Notes under the pieces: model-generated
Database searches by the model: none
Told to the model about the DNA's origin: nothing
What the model saw: only the letters and a program-made list of their open reading frames with translations
Position numbers and translations under genes: made by a program
In this document: one piece after another, positions 1-5,030 of the stretch
Numbering within the stretch: the stretch's first letter is position 1
How the letters are laid out: each line of letters starts with the position of its first letter
From: an uncultured Flavobacteriaceae bacterium
GTDB lineage: Bacteria > Bacteroidota > Bacteroidia > Flavobacteriales > Flavobacteriaceae
DNA length: 5,030 nt
Direction of reading: 5' to 3'
NCBI GenBank assembly: GCA_947311815.1
Contig: CAMZMA010000070.1
Coordinates: 1-5,030 of the forward strand

Positions 1-1107
1 TATAAGACCCTTGACCAGTTTGTATCTTTAACTTTCGGACAGCTTAATAAATGCTTAACTTTAAGCGATATTTCTACTGGTATTGGGGTTTCAGAAAGGT
101 TTATATCAAGCCTAGGTCTTACTCAAAGTCCAGCTCGATCTACTATGAGTGATGGCAATAAGAACAGGAGTTACAAAGTCTTTAAAACACTTTATAGTAG
201 ATTGTTAACGCATTATAATCACATCCTTTCAAAACGACATCAATCTCATGTAATCAAAGAAATTAAAGACCGAAGCATAAAACTTATAGATAGTACTATT
301 ATTAGTCTATGCTTGTCTATGTTTGATTGGGCAAAGTTTCGGACAGCAAAAGGGGGTATTAAAATACACACCTGTTGGGACGATACAATGATGATTCCAG
401 ATGTTGTAAATATTACTGCCGCAAAACTTCACGATAGACATGGCTTAGAGCAATTAGTTTTCTCTAAAGGCACAATAATAGTAGAAGATAGAGCCTATTT
501 TGATTTTCTTTTAATGTTACAAAGAGTAAATGCTAAGAATGTTTTTGTAACACGCATTAAAACCAATACCATTTTCAAAACAGTCAAAGAGTTAGAGCTT
601 CCTAAAAATACAGACCAAGATATTTTAAAAGATGAGATAATAACCCTTTCTAGTCTCAAAGCAATTAAAACAGGCATTAATGAGGTGAAATTGCGTTTAG
701 TACACGTTTATAAAGCTGATGAGAACAAAGTCATAGAGATAATTACCAACCAATTAGATTGGAAAGCACGAACAATAGCCGATTTGTATAAAAAACGTTG
801 GGATATAGAATTGTTTTTCAAAGCAATTAAACAGAATTTACAGATTAAAACTTTTGTAGGAACAAGCGAAAATGCTGTAAAATCTCAAATATACATTGCT
901 TTGATTACTTATTTACTACTACAACTAATTGTCAGGACAATTGCTAAGAAAAAACACGCATTTTCTAATTTTGTAGAAAAAATAAGAATATGCCTTACTT
1001 TTTACCTAACCCTAGACTACGTCTGCAATCAAGTGAGTGAAGGTGCAAAAAGAATTAGAGGAAAACCACAAGCTATTTTAAAATTTAATACAGACTTATT
1101 TTCTTGA
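1..1107 (+). CDS. IS4-family DDE transposase (5' end outside window)
   Basis: This transposase cuts and rejoins the ends of its own insertion sequence. The frame is open from base 1 and has no stop before 1105-1107, so the ATG at 145 is internal; 368 codons are visible and probably a few tens of N-terminal residues are missing. The first ~65 residues (for example TLDQFVSLTFGQL and SPARSTMSDGN) resemble the DUF4372 N-terminal domain that precedes the DDE domain in many IS4-type transposases. The catalytic residues are visible: first Asp in IDSTIISL (bases 289-291), second Asp in VEDRAYFDF (487-489), and Glu in YKKRWDIELFFKAIK (808-810). That last block fits the IS4 signature Y-x2-R-x3-E-x6-K exactly. 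No internal stop or frameshift is seen, so the visible part looks functional. It converges on the cysteine synthase gene. The IS4 subgroup cannot be assigned from memory. Confidence 0.93.
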   Translation, partial: YKTLDQFVSLTFGQLNKCLTLSDISTGIGVSERFISSLGLTQSPARSTMSDGNKNRSYKVFKTLYSRLLTHYNHILSKRHQSHVIKEIKDRSIKLIDSTIISLCLSMFDWAKFRTAKGGIKIHTCWDDTMMIPDVVNITAAKLHDRHGLEQLVFSKGTIIVEDRAYFDFLLMLQRVNAKNVFVTRIKTNTIFKTVKELELPKNTDQDILKDEIITLSSLKAIKTGINEVKLRLVHVYKADENKVIEIITNQLDWKARTIADLYKKRWDIELFFKAIKQNLQIKTFVGTSENAVKSQIYIALITYLLLQLIVRTIAKKKHAFSNFVEKIRICLTFYLTLDYVCNQVSEGAKRIRGKPQAILKFNTDLFS

Positions 1108-1163
1108 AAAATAAAAAATTAAAGCCTGTTTATAAGGGATAGGAACGAAATTTAACTATTTTT

Positions 1164-1185
1164 GAGAAACTTTCGGATGGGAGTG
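1164..1185 (+). repeat. Putative right terminal inverted repeat of the IS
   Basis: About 57 bases after the transposase stop the sequence contains AAACTTTCGGATGGGAG, a GC-richer block in an AT-rich stretch, at the position where an IS4-type right end is expected. Read outward-in it begins CTCCCATCCGAAAGTTT. The ten bases AACTTTCGGA (1168-1177) also occur inside the transposase gene at 30-39. The partner repeat is outside the window, so this is an inference from position and composition, not from a demonstrated inverted pair. Confidence 0.45.
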
Positions 1186-1371
1186 TAAGAATAATTCTGT
1201 TTAAAAATCAAACCGAAGACTCTGATAACCGTATTGTAAATAGAGTTAAAACTTGAGTTCGACCTAAGAAAAATTAGAAAAAACAACATAATAACCTCGT
1301 TATCAGTATGATTATAATTTTTAGTGTATTGTACATTTATTTTTTTGAACAGGATTCATACTTTTTCGAGC
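1186..1371. other. Non-coding spacer between IS end and terminator
   Basis: Together with the IS tail this belongs to a stretch of more than 300 bases without a convincing gene (1108-1430). It is AT-rich and has no frame of credible length. An 8-base inverted pair, CTGATAAC (1222-1229) and GTTATCAG (1299-1306), is far apart and imperfectly extended, and a small local hairpin (ATAAC-CTC-GTTAT, 1291-1303) is weak. No tRNA, riboswitch or CRISPR-like structure is seen. It may be old intergenic DNA into which the IS inserted. Confidence 0.6.
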
Positions 1372-1405
1372 AAAAAACCTGTAAAAGTTTGATCAATTAC
1401 AGGTT
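1372..1405 (-). terminator. Intrinsic terminator of the cysteine synthase gene
   Basis: On the minus strand, 25 bases after the cysteine synthase stop, a perfect 9-bp stem (AACCTGTAA, 1405-1397, with TTACAGGTT, 1384-1376) encloses a 12-base loop. It runs into six consecutive T residues (1377-1372), partly overlapping the stem base. This is the classic rho-independent arrangement. On the plus strand the same stem is followed by a looser T-rich run (1410-1418), so it may also stop readthrough from the transposase side. Confidence 0.8.
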
Positions 1406-1430
1406 AAATTTATTTTTTGGAAATTTGTTT

Positions 1431-2462
1431 TTACACTAATTTCATTCTCTTTTTTAACTGATTACAATCAAAAAAACCTTGTTCTTTCATCCAATCGTCA
1501 TTGTAAATCTTATTCATATATCGAGAACCGTGATCTGGAAAAACCAAAACAACAAAGCTATCGTCAGAAAACATTCCTTTTGCTGCATATTGCTCTGTTG
1601 CTTGCATTACAGCACCACTTGTGTACCCAGGAAAAATACCTTCGGTCACTACAATTTCTCTGGCTTTACACGCTGCATCTTTATCGGTTACTTTTTCATA
1701 CACATCAATACTATCAAAATCTGTAGCAGTTGGAATTAAATTTTTTCCCATACCCTCTATTTTATATGGATAGATTTCTTCCATATCTAAAGTTTTTGTT
1801 TCGTGGTATTTTTTAATTGCCGAACCAAACGCATCAACTCCTAAAATTTTTACATCAGGATTTTGTTCTTTTATATAACGTGCAATACCCGAAATGGTCC
1901 CTCCTGTTCCACTTGCTACTACAACATGTGTAACTTTTCCGTTGGTTTGTTCCCAAATTTCTGGGCCTGTAGTTTTGTAATGTGCTTCAATATTTAATTC
2001 GTTAAAATATTGATTGATATAAATTGAATTCGGATTTTCTTTGTGCAATCTTTTGGCAACTTCGTAATAAGAACGAGGATCATCTGCCGCTACATTTGCA
2101 GGACATAAATGTACCTCTGCTCCCATTGTTCTAAGCATATCAATTTTATCTTTTGAGGATTTATCTGTAACTGCTAAAATACATTTGTATCCTTTTACAA
2201 CACTTATCATTGCTAAAGAAAACCCTGTATTACCAGAAGTGGTTTCTATAATGGTATCTCCAGGTTTTATCAACCCTTTTGCTTCGGCTTGTGCAATAAT
2301 ATGTTGTGCAATTCTGTCTTTTGCCGAATGCCCCACATTAAACGCTTCTAATTTAGCAAAGTAGTTTCCTGAAAGGTGTTTTGTAATGTTATGAAGTTGA
2401 ACTAAAGGCGTTTGCCCGATTAATTCTAAGATGTTTTTGGTAATTCCTTGATGTCTTGTCAT
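1431..2462 (-). CDS. PLP-dependent cysteine synthase / cystathionine beta-synthase-type enzyme
   Basis: This is a fold-type II PLP enzyme of the CysK/CBS family. It probably makes cysteine from activated serine and sulfide, or cystathionine from serine and homocysteine, in the cytoplasm. With the start chosen here it has 343 residues. Visible motifs are GQTPLVQL near the N-terminus, the Schiff-base lysine K48 in NVGHSAKDRIA, the substrate/PLP loop TSGNTG (75-80), the PLP phosphate loop GTGGT (185-189), and S282 in GYTSGA, expected at the pyridine nitrogen. KIEGMGKNLIP and the C-terminal FPDHGSRYMNKIYNDDWM look more like cystathionine beta-synthase than CysK. There is no heme-binding N-terminal extension and no C-terminal pair of CBS domains. 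The ATG at 2462 is preferred over the in-frame GTG at 2513, because the 17 extra codons would be made almost entirely of a perfect stem-loop and match no family N-terminus. The gene lies 60 bases downstream of the peptidase gene, same strand. Family is firm; exact reaction is open. Confidence 0.9.
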   Translation of the reverse strand: MTRHQGITKNILELIGQTPLVQLHNITKHLSGNYFAKLEAFNVGHSAKDRIAQHIIAQAEAKGLIKPGDTIIETTSGNTGFSLAMISVVKGYKCILAVTDKSSKDKIDMLRTMGAEVHLCPANVAADDPRSYYEVAKRLHKENPNSIYINQYFNELNIEAHYKTTGPEIWEQTNGKVTHVVVASGTGGTISGIARYIKEQNPDVKILGVDAFGSAIKKYHETKTLDMEEIYPYKIEGMGKNLIPTATDFDSIDVYEKVTDKDAACKAREIVVTEGIFPGYTSGAVMQATEQYAAKGMFSDDSFVVLVFPDHGSRYMNKIYNDDWMKEQGFFDCNQLKKRMKLV

Positions 2463-2474
2463 TCTTTTGCATTT

Positions 2475-2505
2475 ATCAAAGGAGTCAAAGATTGACTCCT
2501 TTGAT
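2475..2505 (-). other. Perfect 14-bp stem-loop between peptidase and cysteine synthase genes
   Basis: ATCAAAGGAGTCAA (2475-2488) and TTGACTCCTTTGAT (2492-2505) are exact reverse complements around a 3-base loop. The structure lies 17 bases after the peptidase stop and 12 bases before the preferred cysteine synthase ATG. No T-run follows it on the minus strand (AAATGC follows), so it is not a textbook rho-independent terminator. It could be a weak terminator or attenuator, a 3'-end stabiliser of the peptidase mRNA, or a 5' leader hairpin of the cysteine synthase mRNA. An AGGAG sequence in its 5' arm would be buried in the stem, 34 bases or so from the ATG. Confidence 0.75.
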
Positions 2506-2512
2506 TCTTGCA

Positions 2513-2520
2513 CAAAAATA
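2513..2520 (-). promoter_or_regulatory. Possible -7 promoter element for cysteine synthase
   Basis: The minus strand reads TATTTTTG immediately after the peptidase stop codon, an exact match to the Bacteroidota -7 consensus TAnnTTTG. No good TTTG or TTG is present at the usual upstream spacing; a TTTA lies about 23 bases upstream. If it is used, transcription would begin within a few bases of the stem-loop at 2505, giving a leader that starts with the hairpin. In AT-rich DNA such matches occur by chance, so this is tentative. Confidence 0.3.
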
Positions 2521-2522
2521 CA

Positions 2523-4691
2523 TTATTTTTCTAACTTATTTTCTAAATCTAAGAAAAAAGTATATTCTTTTGCGGTTTCTTTTAAGGCTTCAAATCGTCC
2601 AGAAGCCCCACCATGACCCGCTTCCATATTGGTATGTAAAAACAAAAAGTTGTTGTCGGTTTTTAATTCGCGTAATTTTGCAACCCATTTTGCAGGCTCC
2701 CAATATTGCACTTGACTATCGTGTAAACCTGTAGTAACCAACATATTTGGATAGGATTTTGCGGTTACTTGATCGTAAGGCGAATACGATTTTATATAGT
2801 CATAATATACTTTATCATTCGGATTTCCCCACTCGTCATATTCTCCTGTGGTTAACGGAATACTATCATCTAACATCGTAGAAATTACATCAACAAATGG
2901 TACAGCGGCTATAATTCCGTTATACAATTCAGGATTCATATTTACAATTGCTCCCATTAATAAACCACCTGCAGAACCTCCCATTGCGTATAAATGGTCT
3001 GCGGATGTGTAATTATTTTCAATTAAATATTTAGAAACATCTACAAAATCTGTAAACGTGTTTTTCTTTTTTAATAATTTACCATCTTCGTACCATTGTC
3101 TTCCTAAGTACTGGCTTCCACGGATGTGTGCCAAGGCATAAACAAAGCCTCTATCTAACAAACTTAAGCGTGTGGTAGAGAATCCATCAGAAATAGTATA
3201 GCCGTAAGAACCATATGCATATTGTAAAAGTGGTGTATTTTTATTGATTTTTGTATCTTTTCTGTACACCAATGAAACGGCTACTTTTTTACCATCTCTT
3301 GCAGTTACCCAAATACGTTTACTGGTGTAATTATTTTTATCGAACTTACCTCCTAACACTTCTTGTTCTTTCTTAATTTCTTTCGACTTATCTTTCATAT
3401 TAAAATCGATAACAGAACTTGGTGTAGTCATAGAATTGTACGAATAACGGATGATTTCTGTATCGAAATCTGGATTTCCGTGTACTCCTGCCGAATACGT
3501 TTCTTCATCAAAAGGCAAATAGTAATCTTTGGTATTGTCCCATCGTTTGATACGGATTTTGTTCAATCCGTTGTTTCTTTCTTCTAAGACCAAATAGTCT
3601 TTAAAAATAGAGATATCTTCTAATAAAGTATCGTCTCTATGCGGAATTACATCTACCCAGTTTTCTTTTGAAGTTTTATTTTCTGGAGTTTTCATCAACT
3701 TAAAGTTTTTTGCTCCGTCTTTATTAGTTAAGATGTAAAACGAGTCTTCGTAGTGAGAAACACTGTATTCTAAATCTTTTTCTCTAGGTTGTATGAGTTT
3801 AAAATTCCCTGAAGGATTATCCGCATTTAATACCTGAGTTTCTGTTGATAAAGTACTGTAAGAACCTATAACAATATATTTTTGCGATTTTGTTTTGGTA
3901 ACATATGTACCGAAAGTATCGTCTTTTTCATGAAAAACTACTACATCCTTTGATGTGTTGGCACCTAATGTATGTCTAATTATTTTTTCGCTTCTTAAAG
4001 TTGTCGGATTTTTTTGAGTGTAAAACAATGTTTTATTGTCATTTGCCCACACAGAACCTCCTGTAGTGTTGATAATTTCATCAGGATAAATTTCGCCTGT
4101 TTCTAAATTTTTAATCTTAATAACATATTGTCTTCTACTAACAGTATCAACTGCAAAAGCTACTAATTTGTTATCTGGACTCACATTTAAGCCTCCTAAC
4201 TGAAAATAATCGTGTCCTTTGGCTTCGTCATTTACATTAAATAAAATTTCTTCTTTAGCGTCTAAACTTCCTTTTTTACGAGAATGAATAGGATATTGAC
4301 TTCCTTTTTCATACCGTGTAATATAAAAATATCCGTTCTTTTTGTAGGGTACAGATTCATCATCTTCTTTAATGCGAGATTTCATTTCTTGAAACAAATC
4401 TTCTTGAAAATCTTTAGAATGCGCTGTAACAGTATCATAATACTTGTTTTCTGCATTCAAATAATCTAATACTTTTTGGGTTTGAGCGTCTTTTCTATCG
4501 GCTTTTTTTTGTTCGTCAGTTAAACGCATCCAAAAATAATTGTCTGTTCTAACGTCTCCGTGTTTTTCTAATTTTGTTGGTTTTTTCTCTGCAACAGGAG
4601 GTTTTATATCGGTATGTTTCATGTGTTCGTTTTTACAAGCGGATGCAAAAATAAGGCTAAAAGCCATAGCAGAAAGAATTATTTTTTTCAT
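2523..4691 (-). CDS. ptrB: Oligopeptidase B-type S9 serine peptidase, predicted lipoprotein
   Basis: This is a prolyl-oligopeptidase-family (S9A) enzyme of the oligopeptidase B type, which cleaves short peptides after basic residues. It has 722 residues, against 686 for E. coli OpB; the excess is mostly an N-terminal export signal and linker. Residues 1-18 form a signal peptide (MKK, hydrophobic core) ending in ASA-C19, a plausible lipobox, so the protein is probably lipid-anchored in the envelope instead of cytosolic. Roughly residues 33-440 are the beta-propeller that screens substrate size and about 490-715 the alpha/beta-hydrolase domain. The triad is Ser573 (GGSAGG), Asp658 (GLHDSQVQYWEP) and His693 (AGHGGASGRF). 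The Ser-Asp and Asp-His spacings of 85 and 35 match E. coli OpB (532/617/652). E617 and D619 in TTGEYDEWGNP align with the S1 acidic pair Glu576/Glu578, so the second is Asp here. The start is supported by the signal peptide. The gene is divergent from the DUF2752 gene. Confidence 0.95.
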   Translation of the reverse strand: MKKIILSAMAFSLIFASACKNEHMKHTDIKPPVAEKKPTKLEKHGDVRTDNYFWMRLTDEQKKADRKDAQTQKVLDYLNAENKYYDTVTAHSKDFQEDLFQEMKSRIKEDDESVPYKKNGYFYITRYEKGSQYPIHSRKKGSLDAKEEILFNVNDEAKGHDYFQLGGLNVSPDNKLVAFAVDTVSRRQYVIKIKNLETGEIYPDEIINTTGGSVWANDNKTLFYTQKNPTTLRSEKIIRHTLGANTSKDVVVFHEKDDTFGTYVTKTKSQKYIVIGSYSTLSTETQVLNADNPSGNFKLIQPREKDLEYSVSHYEDSFYILTNKDGAKNFKLMKTPENKTSKENWVDVIPHRDDTLLEDISIFKDYLVLEERNNGLNKIRIKRWDNTKDYYLPFDEETYSAGVHGNPDFDTEIIRYSYNSMTTPSSVIDFNMKDKSKEIKKEQEVLGGKFDKNNYTSKRIWVTARDGKKVAVSLVYRKDTKINKNTPLLQYAYGSYGYTISDGFSTTRLSLLDRGFVYALAHIRGSQYLGRQWYEDGKLLKKKNTFTDFVDVSKYLIENNYTSADHLYAMGGSAGGLLMGAIVNMNPELYNGIIAAVPFVDVISTMLDDSIPLTTGEYDEWGNPNDKVYYDYIKSYSPYDQVTAKSYPNMLVTTGLHDSQVQYWEPAKWVAKLRELKTDNNFLFLHTNMEAGHGGASGRFEALKETAKEYTFFLDLENKLEK

Positions 4692-4774
4692 TTTTAAATT
4701 GATTTTTATAGTAATTTTGTGAAATTAATAGTTTTAAACAGGTAAAATGTTAATTAAACCTTAAAAAAAGAAAA
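4692..4774. promoter_or_regulatory. Divergent promoter region
   Basis: These 83 bases separate the peptidase gene (leftward) from the DUF2752 gene (rightward), so both promoters, or at least their core parts, should lie here. The stretch is extremely AT-rich. Both starts are preceded by A-rich leaders (AAAAAAAGAAAA before 4775; AATTTAAAA before the peptidase ATG) with no Shine-Dalgarno site, as is common in Bacteroidota. I could not find a convincing -7 element on the minus strand and no clear operator palindrome. Confidence 0.55.
4712..4719 (+). promoter_or_regulatory. Possible -7 promoter element for the DUF2752 gene
   Basis: TAATTTTG matches the Bacteroidota -7 consensus TAnnTTTG exactly and points toward the gene at 4775, giving a leader of about 50 bases. 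The matching -33 TTTG is not evident at the normal spacing, so this rests on one element in AT-rich DNA. Confidence 0.35.
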
Positions 4775-4978
4775 ATGTTTCTAGATTTAGAAGATTACAT
4801 GTTGCCTTGTTTAAGCAAAAAATTCTTAGGTTTTGATTGTTTAGGATGTGGCTTACAACGTGCCATAATTGCTTTTTTACATGGCGATTTTGTGACGGCA
4901 TTTAAAATGTATCCTGCCATTTACTCCTTACTTCTTTTTGGCGGATTTATACTCGTAAATTTTTTCTATAAACCTTAA
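4775..4978 (+). CDS. Small DUF2752 membrane protein, possibly C-terminally truncated
   Basis: This 67-residue protein belongs to the DUF2752 family, small membrane proteins of unknown function. The hallmark block is clear: PC (C12) followed by FGF-type spacing, then DCLGCGLQRA with C22 and C25, and HGDFVTAFKMYPAIY, which matches the family pattern Gxx-C-x2-CG-x2-RA ... GDF-x2-AF-x-NP/YP. The cysteine pair looks metal- or disulfide-capable, but no role is established. One hydrophobic segment (about 46-63, YPAIYSLLLFGGFILVNFF) is present. Related flavobacterial proteins, as I remember them, run to roughly 90-100 residues with a second membrane helix, which this frame lacks because of the TAA at 4976-4978. 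The start follows an A-rich leader and agrees with the family N-terminus (LEDYMLPC). It is divergent from the peptidase gene. Confidence 0.8.
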   Translation: MFLDLEDYMLPCLSKKFLGFDCLGCGLQRAIIAFLHGDFVTAFKMYPAIYSLLLFGGFILVNFFYKP

Positions 4979-5030
4979 ATCCGCAAGTATCATATTAGGA
5001 TAATTATTTTGCATTTTGTAGCATTCAAAA
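4979..5030 (+). other. Possible remnant of the DUF2752 C-terminus
   Basis: After the TAA the same frame stays open to the window edge and reads IRKYHIRIIILHFVAFK, a basic turn followed by a hydrophobic run, as expected for the second membrane helix of a full-length DUF2752 protein. The frame one base on instead reads INLKSASIILG before a TAA at 5009-5011, reachable by an indel in the T run at 4960-4965. Either could be residual coding sequence, or this could simply be AT-rich spacer. The window ends too soon to decide. Confidence 0.3.

Larger units (their letters stand above)
1..1185 (+). mobile_element. IS4-family insertion sequence, right-hand part
   Basis: The element is defined by the intact transposase frame and a probable terminal repeat just after it. 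Its left end, left inverted repeat and left target-site copy lie outside the window, so its full length and the direct repeat cannot be verified. The right boundary near 1185 is inferred from the sequence around 1164-1185 and could be off by several bases. The element sits beyond the terminator of the cysteine synthase gene, in what looks like non-coding DNA, so no disrupted gene is visible on this side. Confidence 0.75.

Noticed and set aside
145..1107. Treating ATG 145 as the transposase start
   Set aside because: The frame is open back to base 1 and the upstream residues match the N-terminal domain of IS4-type transposases, so the true start lies outside the window.
1152..1289. 45-codon minus-strand frame starting ATG at 1289
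   Set aside because: It runs across the likely IS boundary, has no recognisable protein motif and is rich in AT-type codons, so it is most likely a chance frame.
1222..1306. Inverted pair CTGATAAC / GTTATCAG as IS ends or a regulatory hairpin
   Set aside because: Only 8 bases pair, with 69 bases between the arms and no extension; chance is likely in this composition.
1479..1739. Plus-strand frames opposite the cysteine synthase and peptidase genes (also 2456-2734, 3363-3587, 4284-4469, 4540-4722) and the minus-strand frame at 495-677
   Set aside because: They lie antisense to well-supported genes, or largely so, and their translations show no family motifs.
2475..2505. Stem-loop as a standard rho-independent terminator
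   Set aside because: No T-run follows the stem on the minus strand and only a short broken one on the plus strand; kept as a stem-loop of open function.
2523..4691. A new protease-plus-cysteine-synthase system
   Set aside because: Both products are recognisable housekeeping or feeding enzymes, and simple adjacency on one strand does not show a joint function.

Overview
The window is strongly AT-rich and looks like chromosomal DNA of a marine-type Flavobacteriaceae member (Bacteroidota). Supporting this are a lipoprotein oligopeptidase B, a short CBS-type cysteine synthase, a DUF2752 membrane protein, A-rich leaders without strong Shine-Dalgarno sites, and matches to the Bacteroidota -7 promoter element (TAnnTTTG). 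The assignment rests on protein style and base composition, not on a marker gene.

Layout: (1) 1-1107 (+) is the 3' part of an IS4-family transposase gene that enters from the left edge, followed by a probable IS right end near 1164-1185. (2) About 1186-1371 is non-coding DNA, followed by a convergent intrinsic terminator (1372-1405). (3) 1431-2462 (-) is a PLP-dependent cysteine synthase / cystathionine beta-synthase-type enzyme. (4) A 60-base gap (2463-2522) holds a perfect 14-bp stem-loop and a possible promoter. (5) 2523-4691 (-) is a lipoprotein prolyl-oligopeptidase-family enzyme of the oligopeptidase B type. (6) 4692-4774 is a short divergent promoter region. (7) 4775-4978 (+) is a small DUF2752 protein that looks short at its C-terminus; the window ends 52 bases later.

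The peptidase and cysteine synthase genes point the same way and may be partly co-transcribed, but the stem-loop between them suggests that transcription or RNA stability is controlled at that junction. No biochemical link between the two products can be shown from sequence. The IS element lies downstream of the cysteine synthase terminator and does not appear to break any gene in the window.

I found no convincing new multi-gene system. The points most worth a second look are the intergenic stem-loop, which also decides the cysteine synthase start; the possible nonsense or frameshift truncation of the DUF2752 gene; and the export signal and S1-pocket substitution of the oligopeptidase.
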